Shown: positions 8,651 through 18,289, numbered from the stretch's first letter. The stretch: DNA of 40,596 nucleotides from Gammaproteobacteria bacterium (GCA_025355445.1 JANXZQ010000229.1:1-40596); one strand, 5' to 3'. Notes: generated by a model not told the origin, from the letters alone. Numbers and translations: made by a program.

Positions 8651-9001
8651 TTACGCTGCTTTCGCAGCGCGCTTAGCAGTGTTCGGCTGCCGCATCGGTG
8701 GACAGCACACGGCGGCACTCTCGGCGCAGCAGTTATCGGTCAAGTAGCCCACCAGCGCGCTCATGGCGGTAAAGTCTGCCGAGTAGATGAGCTGGCGGCT
8801 CTGGCGCCGCTGTGCGATCAATCCCGCGCGCTGCAGATTCTGCAGATGGAAGGTCAGGGAGGAGGGCGCCAGGCCCACCCGTTCGGCGATCTTACCGGCA
8901 GGTAACCCTGCAGGACCGCGCTCAACCAGGAACCGGAAGATCGCGAGGCGGTGCTCGTGCGCCAGGGCGCCTAACGCGTCGATGATCTGGGGTATTTTCA
9001 T
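8651..9001 (-). CDS. arsR: ArsR-family arsenic-responsive repressor
   Basis: This is a winged-helix repressor of 116 residues and the first gene of the ars operon. The helix-turn-helix spans about 34-59 (GKIAERVGLAPSSLTFHLQN). A pair of vicinal cysteines near the C-terminus (Cys91-Cys92 and Cys99-Cys100 in NCCAESAAVCC) is the likely As(III) site, placed beyond the winged helix as in the CCxxxxxxCC subgroup. The frame is open to 9103, but the extra 34 residues have no counterpart in the family. The ATG at 9001 starts on the conserved core and lies only one base from a long palindrome, so there is no Shine-Dalgarno sequence and the mRNA is probably leaderless. Confidence 0.92.
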   Translation of the reverse strand: MKIPQIIDALGALAHEHRLAIFRFLVERGPAGLPAGKIAERVGLAPSSLTFHLQNLQRAGLIAQRRQSRQLIYSADFTAMSALVGYLTDNCCAESAAVCCPPMRQPNTAKRAAKAA

Positions 9002-9002
9002 T

Positions 9003-9037
9003 ACAATACGATATTTTAACGAATATCGTATTGTCAA
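9003..9037 (-). promoter_or_regulatory. arsR operator-promoter palindrome
   Basis: A perfect inverted repeat with 13-bp arms (9003-9015 and 9022-9034, arm ACAATACGATATT on the plus strand) flanks a 6-bp centre. On the minus strand TTGACA (plus 9032-9037), an 18-bp spacer and TATCGT (plus 9008-9013) form a promoter inside the palindrome. Six bases separate the -10 box from the arsR ATG, so transcription should start at or next to the A of the start codon. Repressor binding here would cover the promoter. ArsR as the binder is inferred from position and symmetry. Confidence 0.8.
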
Positions 9038-9168
9038 GCGCTTCAACTCACAAATGCGGCCATTGCATAGTCTGACGCCTCGCGGCCCGACCCTGGGTAG
9101 CATGGACGGGCGCCTTTTGGCGCACCGTTTGGGCTGCGCCGATGCGGATCGAGTGCTACTATTCCTTC

Positions 9169-9501
9169 ATGAATCGTCAGTTCGCTGCGGTCATTGTGAT
9201 GCTTGTCATCGGATTGCAGAGTTCTGCGGTCGCATTTGCGGGGATTTCCTCGTTGATGTTCACGGACTGCCAAGCCGCCGCCGTTTCGCACTCGGATGCG
9301 TCCCAGGACCCCTGTTGTCCGAAAGGCCAGCGCACGATGAGTTGCTGCTTCGAAGCTTGCGTGGGGACTGTTGCCGGCACGGTGACGGTGATATCGCAAG
9401 TATTGAATTGGTTTGGGTCCGCAACGCTGCCCTCGCCATTCCGGTCGACGCATTTTTCCTCCCGCGGCGATTCGCCGCTCATCCGCCCACCCATTCTCTA
9501 A
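9169..9501 (+). CDS. Small exported Cys-rich protein of the Cus locus (CzcI-like)
   Basis: This is a 110-residue protein with a signal peptide (MNRQFAAVIVMLVIGLQSSA and then VAFA) and a cysteine-rich middle (TDCQAA, DPCCPKGQ, MSCCFEACVG), so it is probably periplasmic and metal-binding. The C-terminus RGDSPLIRPPIL resembles small proteins encoded just before cus/czc outer-membrane factor genes, including CzcI-like ones. The function is not established; a role as a periplasmic metal buffer or sensor helper is inference. The start is the ATG at 9169 because the signal peptide begins there; an upstream in-frame ATG at 9142 would add nine residues before it. It heads the Cus gene set and is divergent from arsR. 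Confidence 0.65.
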   Translation: MNRQFAAVIVMLVIGLQSSAVAFAGISSLMFTDCQAAAVSHSDASQDPCCPKGQRTMSCCFEACVGTVAGTVTVISQVLNWFGSATLPSPFRSTHFSSRGDSPLIRPPIL

Positions 9502-9512
9502 AGCCGCTCTAG

Positions 9513-9578
9513 TTCCGTCTTAATAACGGAAACGGCGACGTTGGTAGTCGCTCCGTGATGGCGTTTGGATTTCGCCAT
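9513..9578 (+). promoter_or_regulatory. Two small hairpins between the Cys-rich gene and cusC
   Basis: Two perfect 6-bp stems lie in the spacer: TTCCGT/ACGGAA with a 7-nt loop (9513-9531) and ATGGCG/CGCCAT with a 9-nt loop (9558-9578). Neither is followed by a T run. They could be mRNA processing or attenuation elements, or chance. Confidence 0.25.
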
Positions 9579-9608
9579 CTGGGCTCGATCAGGCTTTGGA
9601 GAGTAGAC

Positions 9609-10985
9609 ATGTCTCGTTCTTTCGTAGGCGCCTGGGCGCCATGGCTTCGCTGTCGGCAACAGCGCGTCGTTGGTGGGTTGGTTGGTGCATTCCTATTGGT
9701 CTGGACTCTGGTGGTTGCAACCGCGCAGGCAGGCTCTGTTCCTCCGGCCCCGCTTGCTTATTTGAATCACGCAGACGCCGTCTCGACTGCCACGCCATTG
9801 ACGATGGAAGAGTCGGCGCGCCTTGCTGCGGAGGATCAACCTTTGCTGACCGGGCGGCAGGCGAAGATTAAAGCGGAGGAGCAGCAAGCCATCGCCGCGG
9901 CGCAGCTACCTGATCCCCAGCTATCGGGTGGCCTCAAAGAGCTGCCTATCGACACGCCGGAGGCGTTCAGCACCCGCCGCGACAACTTCACCGAATTCAT
10001 GATCGGATTGAGCCAGGAGTTTCCGCGTGCCGAGAAGCGTCGGCTGCAAGGTGCTCGTAAGCAAGTCGACGCCGATGCAGACCGCGCAGCCCTCGACAAC
10101 GAGCAACGCATGGTGCGCCGTGATGTGTCACTCGCATGGCTCGACCTGTACGAGACGGAACAGGGCCTGAAGCTTAGTCAGCGGCTGGCGGATGAGGCGA
10201 GGCTGCAAGTCCAGTCACTCGAGAAAGACTACAGCAACGGAAAAGCATCCCAGGCCGACTGGTTTGCCGCAAAAACGGATGCCGGTTTAGCCGCGGATAG
10301 GGCTCACGACTGGTTACACCATGAGCTTCGTATGCGTGAGGGACTTGCGCGTTGGATCGGTGACGAAGCAAGGCGGCCGATCGCGGAGTCACTCACGATG
10401 CCCGGCGCATTGACTCCGCTACCGGGCCTGATTGCCAGCGCCGATCATCATCCGGTGATCGGCAATCTGGATAAGCAGATTGAAGCCTCGGCGATCGAGG
10501 TGGCTTTGGCAAGACAGTCATACAAGCCGGACTATTCCGTCGAAGTCTATTACGCCTACCGGCGTGACTTCGCCGATTTCGTCGGCATCCAGTTCAAGGT
10601 GGGCCTGCCGTACTTTACCAAGAACCGCCAAGATCGTGGAGTAGCTGCCGCCCTCGAGCAATCTCATGCCAGTGAAGACCGCAAACGCGACCTGTTGCGA
10701 GAGCTGCACGCGCGGATAAGTCAGGACTACGTGGATCGACGGCACTTTCGTGAACGCGTCACGGACTTTGATGGGTCGATCATTCCCGACGCAACGCACC
10801 GAGTCGAGGCGGCGCGGAGCGCCTATCAAAGCGGTCGAGGCAGTTTCGATGCTGTGCTGCTGGCGCGCCGCAGCCTACTCGATGTGCAACTCCAACGATT
10901 GGCGCTTGCGGTCGAATCGGCGCGTGCGCAAGTCCGTCTCGACTACTGGAGTGCTTCGCAAACCTCTTCCGGAGAATCGCCATGA
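9609..10985 (+). CDS. cusC: CusC-type TolC-family outer-membrane channel
   Basis: This is a 458-residue outer-membrane efflux protein. A hydrophobic leader (VGGLVGAFLLVWTLVVATAQ) is followed by the alternating alpha-helical coiled-coil halves of the TolC fold, with the second repeat starting near NLDKQIEASAIEVALARQ. It would form the exit duct of the tripartite CusCBA pump. ATG 9609 is chosen because GGAGAG lies five bases upstream; the in-frame ATG at 9555 would put an odd extension before the leader. No lipobox cysteine is seen, unlike Escherichia coli CusC. The stop overlaps the cusB start (ATGA). Confidence 0.88.
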   Translation: MSRSFVGAWAPWLRCRQQRVVGGLVGAFLLVWTLVVATAQAGSVPPAPLAYLNHADAVSTATPLTMEESARLAAEDQPLLTGRQAKIKAEEQQAIAAAQLPDPQLSGGLKELPIDTPEAFSTRRDNFTEFMIGLSQEFPRAEKRRLQGARKQVDADADRAALDNEQRMVRRDVSLAWLDLYETEQGLKLSQRLADEARLQVQSLEKDYSNGKASQADWFAAKTDAGLAADRAHDWLHHELRMREGLARWIGDEARRPIAESLTMPGALTPLPGLIASADHHPVIGNLDKQIEASAIEVALARQSYKPDYSVEVYYAYRRDFADFVGIQFKVGLPYFTKNRQDRGVAAALEQSHASEDRKRDLLRELHARISQDYVDRRHFRERVTDFDGSIIPDATHRVEAARSAYQSGRGSFDAVLLARRSLLDVQLQRLALAVESARAQVRLDYWSASQTSSGESP

Positions 10986-12262
10986 GGCCGAACGTCAAAA
11001 TCGCCGTGCTTGTTTGCCTAAGTGTAGTAATGACAGCCGTCGGGTTCGTGATCTTTCGTCATCGCGATGCCGTTGTTGTGCGGCAAGACGCCCGCGGAAA
11101 AGCGGCGCCCAGTTATTGGTATGACCCAATGCACCCCAGTGAGCATTTCGAAAAACCCGGCAAATCCCCATTCATGGATATGCAGCTGGTTCCCAAGTAC
11201 GCCAAAGACGCAGCCCCGGGCAGCATCGCGGTCGGCTCGCGCGTCGTTCAAAATCTCGGGCTTCGTCTCGCAAAAGTAGAGCAGGGTAGTTTCGCACGCG
11301 TGGTTGATACCGTCGGCTCTGTGGGTGTCGATGAGCACCGCATCGAAGCCGTGCAAGTGCGCCAGCCAGGATGGGTCGAGCGACTCGACGTGCGCGCGGT
11401 CGGTGATACGGTGCGCCGTGGTCAACTACTCGCGGGCATCTATTCGCCGGATCTTCTGGCCACGCAGCAGGAGCTCCTAATCGCACGGCGCTCAAATGAT
11501 CCCCAGCTTATCGAGGCAGCCCGGCGGCGACTCGCACTCTTCGGGTTGTCAGAAACGCAGATCGCTCGCGTTGAAAGAACTCAACTGGTCGAGAGACGGG
11601 TGGACTACTACGCGCCGTTCGACGGGTATGTGTTGGACCTCGGAGCGCGCCAAGGCGCGGAAGTTCAACCGGGAACGATGCTATTCCAACTCGTCGATGG
11701 AAACATCGTCTGGATCACCGCGGAGGTGCCGGAAACGCAGGCCGCGTGGCTTAAGCCGGGTGACCGCGCCGAAATCGAGGTTCCAGCGCTGCCCGGTGAG
11801 CGCTTTGAGGGTCAGGTTGACTATCTGTACCCGGAGCTGACGCAGGCCACGCGTACCCTGAAGGTGCGAGTTGTCGTGAAGAATCCGCACAGGCACTTGC
11901 GACCGGGCATGTTTGCGGCGGCACATTTTCAGAGCATGACTCAGGAGCGTGCACTGACGGTCCCGAGTGAGTCAGTTATCAAGACCGGCATGCGAAGTTT
12001 CGTGATCGTCGCGGACGATGACACCCACTTTCGCCCCACGCGGGTGCGAGTGGGTGCCGAGCAAGCCGGCCGCTCGGAAATCCTGGAGGGGCTTACCTTG
12101 GGGCAAAACGTCGTCTCCTCAGGTCAATTCCTTATTGACTCCGAGGCCAATCTTCGAGGTGCCTTTGACAACCTTGTGGGCTCCAGTGAATCGGAGAGCG
12201 AGGACGCGAAGCCGATGATGATGCCCGCGCCTCCGATGAAACCTCCGACTGGGAGCCGCTGA
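10982..12262 (+). CDS. cusB: CusB-type periplasmic adaptor with heavy-metal-binding domain
   Basis: This is a 426-residue membrane-fusion protein anchored by an N-terminal hydrophobic segment (about 6-24). Residues 46-73 form a heavy-metal-binding domain (YWYDPMHP, then [13 protein letters not shown]), typical of CusB adaptors for Cu/Ag. The barrel-sandwich and lipoyl halves follow ([20 protein letters not shown] and [20 protein letters not shown]), with a beta-barrel domain beyond. The tail contains clustered methionines ([13 protein letters not shown]), a possible extra Cu(I)/Ag(I) site. It links CusA with the outer-membrane channel. It overlaps cusC by 4 nt and is followed by cusA after one base, so the three genes form one transcription unit. 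Confidence 0.93.
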   Translation: MRPNVKIAVLVCLSVVMTAVGFVIFRHRDAVVVRQDARGKAAPSYWYDPMHPSEHFEKPGKSPFMDMQLVPKYAKDAAPGSIAVGSRVVQNLGLRLAKVEQGSFARVVDTVGSVGVDEHRIEAVQVRQPGWVERLDVRAVGDTVRRGQLLAGIYSPDLLATQQELLIARRSNDPQLIEAARRRLALFGLSETQIARVERTQLVERRVDYYAPFDGYVLDLGARQGAEVQPGTMLFQLVDGNIVWITAEVPETQAAWLKPGDRAEIEVPALPGERFEGQVDYLYPELTQATRTLKVRVVVKNPHRHLRPGMFAAAHFQSMTQERALTVPSESVIKTGMRSFVIVADDDTHFRPTRVRVGAEQAGRSEILEGLTLGQNVVSSGQFLIDSEANLRGAFDNLVGSSESESEDAKPMMMPAPPMKPPTGSR

Positions 12263-12263
12263 A

Positions 12264-15200
12264 ATGCTGGCATCACTTATCCGCTGGTCAATCCAAAACC
12301 GCTTCCTGGTGCTAATAGGGACGCTGCTTTTGACTGCCTGGGGTGTGCACGCGACGTTATCGACACCGCTCGACGCCTTACCGGATCTCTCCGATACTCA
12401 AGTCATCATTCGCACAGAATTCCCGGGCCAGGCGCCGCAAGTAGTTGAAGACCAAGTTACCTACCCCTTAACCACGACGATGCTATCGGTGCCGGGCGCG
12501 CGCACCGTGCGCGGCTATTCCTTTTTCGGGGATTCCTACGTCTACATCATCTTTGATGATAAGACCGATCTGTACTGGGCGCGCTCGCGGGTACTCGAAT
12601 ACTTAAGCCAGATCACGGGACGATTGCCGCCGGCAGCAAAGCCAGCCCTTGGACCTGATGGCACAGGCGTTGGTTGGATTTACGAATACGCCCTGATTGA
12701 TCACAGCGGCCAGTACGACATTTCTCAATTGCGCTCGCTGCAAGATTGGTTCTTACGGTATGAGCTGAAGAGCGTGCCCAATGTCGCCGAAGTGGCCAGT
12801 GTCGGCGGTCTCGTCAAACAATACCAGGTGGTGCTTGATCCGGACCGCATGCGGGCACTCGGCATCACCATCAACAAGGTTAAAACGGCGCTACGCGATT
12901 CGAACAACGAAACCGGCGGCTCGGTACTGGAACTCGGCGAGGCCGAATACGCGGTGCGCGCGACCGGGTATCTCAAGAATCTCGATGATTTTCGCAACGT
13001 GCCGGTGGGCTTAGGGGCGGGCGGCACACCGATTCTCCTCGGCGCCGTAGCGCGAATCCAGATTGGCCCTGAAATTCGCCGCGGTATCTCGGAATTGGAC
13101 GGTAAAGGGGAGGCGGTTGGCGGTGTCATCGTGATGCGCGCCGGCAAGAATGCGCTGGAGACAATTGACGCGATCAAGGCGAAGATCGCGGCTTTGCAAC
13201 AGGGACTCCCGAAAGGCGTGCAGATCATCCCAACCTATGATCGTTCGGAGCTTATTCACAGGTCGGTCGCGACGCTTCGGGATCGACTGATCGAAGAGTT
13301 CATCGTCGTCACCTTGGTGTGCGCGCTGTTCTTGTTTCACCTTCGTTCAGCGTTCGTCGCGATTGTCAGTTTACCGCTCGGCATTCTTGCTGCCTTTGCG
13401 GTCATGAACTGGCAGGGTGTCAACGCCAATATTATGTCCTTAGGGGGCATAGCGATCGCGATCGGCGCAATGGTGGACGCCGCGGTGGTGATGATCGAGA
13501 ATGCCCACAAGCATCTCGAGGCCTGGAATCATGCAAATCCTGACCGGCGGCCGACTCCTGTGGAGCAGGCGAGGCTGATCACCGAGGCCGCGGCTGAAGT
13601 CGGGCCGGCGTTATTTTTCAGCCTGCTGATCATCACCCTGAGCTTCGTGCCGGTATTCACGCTCGAGGCCCAAGAAGGCAAATTGTTCGGGCCGCTGGCG
13701 TTCACTAAAACGTACTCGATGGCCGCCGCGGCTGGGCTATCGGTAACCCTCATTCCGGTGCTGATGTATTACTTCATCCGCGGCCGGATTCCGGATGAGC
13801 GCAGCAATCCCTTAAACCGATTTCTGATCTTCCTATACCGGCCGCTGCTCGATTTCGTACTCCGGCATCCGAAGAAAGTACTTCTGGTGTCGGCGCTGGC
13901 GATTGCAGCGACCATTTGGCCGCTGACACGGCTCGGCAGTGAATTCATGCCGCCCCTGGTCGAAGGCGATCTCTTGTTCATGCCTTCTGCGCTGCCCGGA
14001 TTGTCTGCAGACAAGGCTTCGCAATTACTGCAGCAGACCGACAAGGTGCTGATGCGGTTTCCGGAGGTCGAACAGGTGTTCGGCAAGGTCGGTCGGGCCG
14101 AAACAGCCACTGACTCCGCGGGGCTGGAAATGTTCGAGACAACGGTCCGCTTCAAACCTCCCTCAGAATGGCCCAAAGATAAAACCCAAGATGAACTCAT
14201 CGAGGAAATGAATGCCGTGCTGCAGATCCCCGGTTTGTCAAACCTCTGGGTGCAGCCGATCCGCAACCGCATCGACATGCTCTCGACCGGTATCAAGAGT
14301 CCCGTAGGCATAAAGATCGCGGGTCCCGATTTGAAAGTGATCGAGAAGCTTGGCAAGGAAATCGAGGCGACCGTGAAGCAGGTCCCTGGTACTCGCTCAG
14401 CGTACGCCGAACGAGTGCAGGGCGGACGCTACATCGAAGTCCGGATAGATCGAGTACGAGCAGCTCGCTTCGGATTGAGCCTTGCCGACGTGCAGCAGGT
14501 CGTAGCGCTCGCCATCGGCGGCGAAAACGTCGGTGAGACGGTAGAGGGTCTACAGCGCTTTCCGATCAACATGCGCTATCCGCGCGAACTTCGAGATTCG
14601 GTCGAAAAGCTCAATCTCTTACCAATCGTCACCGCAGCTGGCGCGACGACTACGCTTGGCGCGGTCGCCGACCTTGTCATAACCGACGGGCCGCCTCAGA
14701 TACGAAGCGAGAACGCCCGGCTCAATGGTTGGGTGTACGTGGACATCAGCGGACGCGATCTTGGGCGGTATGTGGCGCAAGCGCAGAAGCTGGTGGCGAA
14801 GCGTGTCGCGTTGCCGCCTGGGTACTCGATCGTATGGGCGGGCCAATTCGAGTATCTGGAGCGTGCGACGCAGAAGCTGAAACTGGTGGTGCCGCTCACC
14901 CTGGTGATCATTTTCGTGCTGTTGTACTTGGCCTTCCGCAATTTCGCTTCTGCGGCACTGATCATGGGCACGCTGCCGTTCGCGCTAGTCGGCGCCTTGT
15001 GGCTGTTATTCGCCCTCGGCTATAACCTATCCATCGCCTCTGCCATCGGCCTCATCGCATTGGCCGGCGTTTCTGCGGAGTTCGGCATCGTCATGCTGAT
15101 CTACCTCGATCACGCAATCGAAAAACGGCGTGCCGCAAATCAGTTCACGACCGAGCGCGATCTAATTGAAGCAATAGGGGATGGTGCTGCCCTTCGAGTG

Positions 15201-15461
15201 AGGCCGAAGGCGATGACGGTCTCTGTCATCGTCGCCGGTCTTCTACCCATCATGCTGGGTAGCGGCACCGGCTCTGAAGTCATGCGCAGAATCGCGGCGC
15301 CTATGGTGGGGGGCATGATTACCGCGCCGTTGCTATCGATGCTTGTTCTGCCAGCGGCTTACTTGTTGATTCATCGGCGTGCGATGCGGGCGGTGTCTCA
15401 ATCTGCCGTGATCGCACCGAATACTCCGGTGGTCTGGGTCACTCCGCCGGCGTTGAAGTAA
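12264..15461 (+). CDS. cusA: CusA-type Cu(I)/Ag(I) RND efflux pump
   Basis: This is a 1065-residue HME-RND inner-membrane pump. The three methionines that bind Cu(I)/Ag(I) in Escherichia coli CusA occur here with the same numbering: Met573 ([10 protein letters not shown]), Met623 (LEMFETT) and Met672 ([12 protein letters not shown]). Transmembrane helix 4 carries the monovalent-metal signature [16 protein letters not shown] with the proton-relay Asp405. This favours Cu/Ag over the Co/Zn/Cd pumps of the CzcA group. The long C-terminus overlaps the convergent TIGR03118 gene by 64 bp. No CusF or CusRS gene is in the window; the Cys-rich protein upstream may fill a chaperone role. Confidence 0.95.
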   Translation: MLASLIRWSIQNRFLVLIGTLLLTAWGVHATLSTPLDALPDLSDTQVIIRTEFPGQAPQVVEDQVTYPLTTTMLSVPGARTVRGYSFFGDSYVYIIFDDKTDLYWARSRVLEYLSQITGRLPPAAKPALGPDGTGVGWIYEYALIDHSGQYDISQLRSLQDWFLRYELKSVPNVAEVASVGGLVKQYQVVLDPDRMRALGITINKVKTALRDSNNETGGSVLELGEAEYAVRATGYLKNLDDFRNVPVGLGAGGTPILLGAVARIQIGPEIRRGISELDGKGEAVGGVIVMRAGKNALETIDAIKAKIAALQQGLPKGVQIIPTYDRSELIHRSVATLRDRLIEEFIVVTLVCALFLFHLRSAFVAIVSLPLGILAAFAVMNWQGVNANIMSLGGIAIAIGAMVDAAVVMIENAHKHLEAWNHANPDRRPTPVEQARLITEAAAEVGPALFFSLLIITLSFVPVFTLEAQEGKLFGPLAFTKTYSMAAAAGLSVTLIPVLMYYFIRGRIPDERSNPLNRFLIFLYRPLLDFVLRHPKKVLLVSALAIAATIWPLTRLGSEFMPPLVEGDLLFMPSALPGLSADKASQLLQQTDKVLMRFPEVEQVFGKVGRAETATDSAGLEMFETTVRFKPPSEWPKDKTQDELIEEMNAVLQIPGLSNLWVQPIRNRIDMLSTGIKSPVGIKIAGPDLKVIEKLGKEIEATVKQVPGTRSAYAERVQGGRYIEVRIDRVRAARFGLSLADVQQVVALAIGGENVGETVEGLQRFPINMRYPRELRDSVEKLNLLPIVTAAGATTTLGAVADLVITDGPPQIRSENARLNGWVYVDISGRDLGRYVAQAQKLVAKRVALPPGYSIVWAGQFEYLERATQKLKLVVPLTLVIIFVLLYLAFRNFASAALIMGTLPFALVGALWLLFALGYNLSIASAIGLIALAGVSAEFGIVMLIYLDHAIEKRRAANQFTTERDLIEAIGDGAALRVRPKAMTVSVIVAGLLPIMLGSGTGSEVMRRIAAPMVGGMITAPLLSMLVLPAAYLLIHRRAMRAVSQSAVIAPNTPVVWVTPPALK

Positions 15462-16429
15462 AGCACGTTGGTCGGTCCGGACTGGCTGGCACCATCACCG
15501 AATTCAAGGCCCCAAAGACCGGGGATGGAGAGGTCAGTCCCGCCACTTTGCAGGAAGCCTTCGAAAGCGCCGGTCTTGCTGTTGTAGGCACCCACCCATC
15601 CGCTGCCGGTGTTCCCGACGAGAATCATGTTGCTGAAGAGTCCAAAATTGCTCGGTGAGGACACTACCCCCCAAGGCTGATTGAACCAGCCGTTCTGCAA
15701 CCGTAGCAGCAGCTTGCCGTTGGTGTCGAAAGCATCCACATAGCCGGTTCCGCCGCCGGCGCTCGCATTGTAAGTGACGAAGATTGCCGGGCCGATGGTC
15801 TGAATGCCGGCCGGTGTATAAGTCTTGGGTATCTTCGCATCCGTGAACGCTCCCGCCGGCAGAGTCAGCGGGTTGAACGTCGTCGCATCATAGGCCTCCA
15901 CGCCGCCGTTGCCGTTAGCAACATAGTAGGCGAGGGCATTGCTGGTGGCGTTCTTGGCGATCGTCATGCCTTGATACGATGCCCCGGTCTCTGAATTGTT
16001 CACCACGATCGTCGCATTGCCCACATGGCATTGATAGCAGTTGTTGCCTGGGTTGCTGGGTATGGTGTCGGCATTCCAAGTGGAAATGGTTCCATCCAGG
16101 GTCGCAAAAGCAAATTCCGCGATCGTGGGGCTATTGGCGATTCCGGTGGGGTTACCGGGGCCGCTGCCGCCCGCGGGCGGAATGCTGATTGCCAAGCCGA
16201 GGACGTTTCCGTTTCCAGAATACAAGGTCGAAAAACCGCTCACCTCGTCGGCCACCCACCACTCGTTCCTTTTGTGATGATTCTTCGGCGGGTGCGACAG
16301 CCCCCATGGATTGGCGAGGCGGGAATCCTGCGATTTTGTCACCACGTTGGCGACCGTGTAGTTGTTGGTTTGAGCTTTGGCGCCGACAGCAAACATCAAT
16401 GCCACAACCAGCAAAATTGTGCTTTTCAT
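15398..16429 (-). CDS. Secreted TIGR03118 family protein with CXXCH insert
   Basis: This is a 343-residue exported protein with a signal peptide ([18 protein letters not shown]). The rest matches the TIGR03118 family, a predicted beta-propeller-like protein of unknown function found in soil bacteria ([49 protein letters not shown]). Unusually, CYQCH (131-135) sits in a short insert, a potential single c-type haem site or a metal or disulfide pair. The ATG at 16429 has GAGGAG just upstream; a longer frame to 16447 is not needed. The gene runs convergently into cusA, so it is not part of the metal operon. Confidence 0.8.
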   Translation of the reverse strand: MKSTILLVVALMFAVGAKAQTNNYTVANVVTKSQDSRLANPWGLSHPPKNHHKRNEWWVADEVSGFSTLYSGNGNVLGLAISIPPAGGSGPGNPTGIANSPTIAEFAFATLDGTISTWNADTIPSNPGNNCYQCHVGNATIVVNNSETGASYQGMTIAKNATSNALAYYVANGNGGVEAYDATTFNPLTLPAGAFTDAKIPKTYTPAGIQTIGPAIFVTYNASAGGGTGYVDAFDTNGKLLLRLQNGWFNQPWGVVSSPSNFGLFSNMILVGNTGSGWVGAYNSKTGAFEGFLQSGGTDLSIPGLWGLEFGDGASQSGPTNVLYFNAGGVTQTTGVFGAITAD

Positions 16430-16841
16430 ACGTCTCCTCAAATTCAAGAGAAAGCCTACCTATCCTTGCAGTTGCATACCCCGGTGAGTGCTCCCCCCTG
16501 CGAAAATGATTCAAACGAGTTCGAAATTTATTTATACGGCGATCGCACGAAAGCCGCGCTCGGTAGGATACAGCCACCGATGCGCTGCCAGGATGATTGA
16601 TGGCGATGGTGCACCGGGAGGATTCGAACCGCTGGGCGGCGGGTTAAAGGGATGATGAGCGGTCCAGAAAATATAATTAAATCAATTGCTTGAAATGCTG
16701 GCAATATCGTTTCTAAGCGTCAAATAAAACCCAATGCGCACCACGGGGGCCCGTGGCATCATTGAATAAAAATAGAGGGAGTGAGCCATAGAAGTCATCC
16801 AGCCATCCTTAGGTTTTGCCCGACCGCGCAAGGCTGGCGCC
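16430..16841. other. Intergenic stretch with promoter space and tRNA-end fragment
   Basis: There is no convincing gene in these 412 bases. The left part is the upstream region of the minus-strand TIGR03118 gene. A tRNA 3'-end-like fragment lies at 16607-16630 and is listed separately. The AT-rich stretch near 16670-16690 shows no clear promoter that I can defend. Confidence 0.5.
16607..16630 (-). other. tRNA 3'-end fragment (possible attachment-site scar)
   Basis: On the minus strand this reads GGTTCGAATCC, TCCCGGTGCA and CCA: the T-loop, the 3' acceptor strand and an encoded CCA, close to the end of proteobacterial tRNA-Arg. Upstream (beyond 16630) no D-arm, anticodon arm or 5' acceptor strand is found, and the 5' side of the T stem does not pair fully, so this is not a working tRNA. 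Fragments like this are typical of integrase recombination at tRNA genes. It lies about 1.1 kb past the metal-resistance block. Confidence 0.55.
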
Positions 16842-18275
16842 ATGTCCTCGCTCAGCATTGCGATCTTCTGCCTTTGCAGTTCGAGTCTCGCGTCGGGATC
16901 CGATCTCACGGTCCTCAAGTCATTCGGATACCAGCCGGATGGTGAATATCCCGAGGGTCGCTTGGTACAGGGCTCCGACGGGACGCTGTACGGCACGACC
17001 AACGGGGGTGGCGTCAACGGCTACGGCATGGCGTTCAGCGTTGCGCCCGATAGCACCTTCGCCAACTTGCATTCCTTCGACGGTACCGACGGCCAGCAAT
17101 TGACTGTCGGTCTGGCCATGGGCAATGGCGGGGCGCTCTTCGGCACAACTCCACAGGGCTCTTATTGTATCAAGAGCGCCTGCACGGGTTTTGGCGGCTC
17201 GGTGTTCAGGCTATCCTCTGCCGGTGCGCTAGCGACCCTGCACTACTTTGCCGGCAACGGTGCGGTCGACGGGTCGGCCCCAGGCGAACTGATCAACGGG
17301 GGTGACGGCTACTTCTATGGTACGACGAGCATGGGCGGTGCGGCGGGCATCAACGGGTTGGGCACCGTATTCAAGGTAGCGCCGACCGGCAAGCTCGTTA
17401 CGCTGCACAGTTTCACGGCAAACGAACCGTTCTATCCCAAATCTGGACTGACCAAGGGCGCCGACGGCGATTTTTACGGAGCGACAGGTAATGGTCCGGC
17501 CAACAACTACGGCACGATTTTCAAAATTACAATCACGGGCGCGCTGAGCACGGTCCACAGCTTTAGTGGCGCGGACGGCTCGCAGCCCAACGGCCGGCTA
17601 CTGCTGTCGAGCGACGGCAATTTCTATGGCACGACCGGCGGCGGGGGCGCCTACGGTGCCGGAACTTTGTTTCGTCTGAGCGCTTCCGGTGAGCTGACCA
17701 CGCTATATTCTCTTTCCGGCAGCAGCCCTGCTTCGGGACTCGCGCAAGGTGCAGACGGCACGTTGTACGGCGTGACTAGTGGTGGCGGCGATGCAAATGG
17801 CGGCACATTATTCGGATACACGCCGCAAGGCACGTTCACGACACTGCACGTATTTGAGTTCGCGGACGGGTTGAATCCATCCGCAGGTCCCATCCTTGGG
17901 CAGGATGGATTGCTATATGGCACAACGGTGCAAGGCGGAAGCGGCGGTGTCGACCATTTTCCGACGGGCACCGTCTTTTCGTTCGATCCGGCCGCCCTGC
18001 ATGCACCGGTCCTATCGCTCACGAAGGAGTGTTTCAACGAGCTCGACACTTGCTTACCTCCGTACGATTCGTTTCCCGGTGGGTACGTTGGGCTCTCCTG
18101 GTACTCCGCTAACGTCTCGAACTGCGTCGCAAGCGGCGCTTGGAAAGGTGCGAGGCTGACGGATGGCTTTATCGAATTTCAGACCCGCATCCCGGGAAAG
18201 CATACTTACGTCCTCAATTGCACGAGCGCAACAGGTCCCGTGTCGGCCACCGCGACAATTGTTGTTGGGCCCTAG
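16842..18275 (+). CDS. Secreted GloVer tandem-repeat protein
   Basis: This is a 477-residue exported protein with a short signal peptide (SIAIFCLCSSSLASG). It holds seven repeats of about 45-55 residues between roughly 20 and 390, each with a pattern like GADGTLYGTT, then GTVFKVAP and TLHSF, which is the GloVer repeat (TIGR03803). Seven units suggest a closed propeller-like fold. The last 90 residues form an Ig-like tail with four cysteines, probably disulfide-bonded. The function of the family is unknown; such proteins are abundant in acidobacteria and soil proteobacteria. The ATG at 16842 is the only usual start before the signal peptide, but its ribosome site is weak. Confidence 0.8.
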   Translation: MSSLSIAIFCLCSSSLASGSDLTVLKSFGYQPDGEYPEGRLVQGSDGTLYGTTNGGGVNGYGMAFSVAPDSTFANLHSFDGTDGQQLTVGLAMGNGGALFGTTPQGSYCIKSACTGFGGSVFRLSSAGALATLHYFAGNGAVDGSAPGELINGGDGYFYGTTSMGGAAGINGLGTVFKVAPTGKLVTLHSFTANEPFYPKSGLTKGADGDFYGATGNGPANNYGTIFKITITGALSTVHSFSGADGSQPNGRLLLSSDGNFYGTTGGGGAYGAGTLFRLSASGELTTLYSLSGSSPASGLAQGADGTLYGVTSGGGDANGGTLFGYTPQGTFTTLHVFEFADGLNPSAGPILGQDGLLYGTTVQGGSGGVDHFPTGTVFSFDPAALHAPVLSLTKECFNELDTCLPPYDSFPGGYVGLSWYSANVSNCVASGAWKGARLTDGFIEFQTRIPGKHTYVLNCTSATGPVSATATIVVGP

Positions 18276-18289
18276 ACAGATATGTACCG

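Noticed and set aside
8651-9103. Longer arsR start at 9103
   Set aside because: The additional 34 residues do not match ArsR proteins, and their codons run through the palindrome and promoter.
16607-16690. Complete tRNA gene
   Set aside because: Only the T loop and 3' acceptor strand are present; no D arm, anticodon arm or 5' strand.
16842-18275. Adhesin or RHS-like repeat protein
   Set aside because: The repeats show GADGTLYGTT and GTVFK patterns of GloVer proteins, with no YD repeats or toxin tail.
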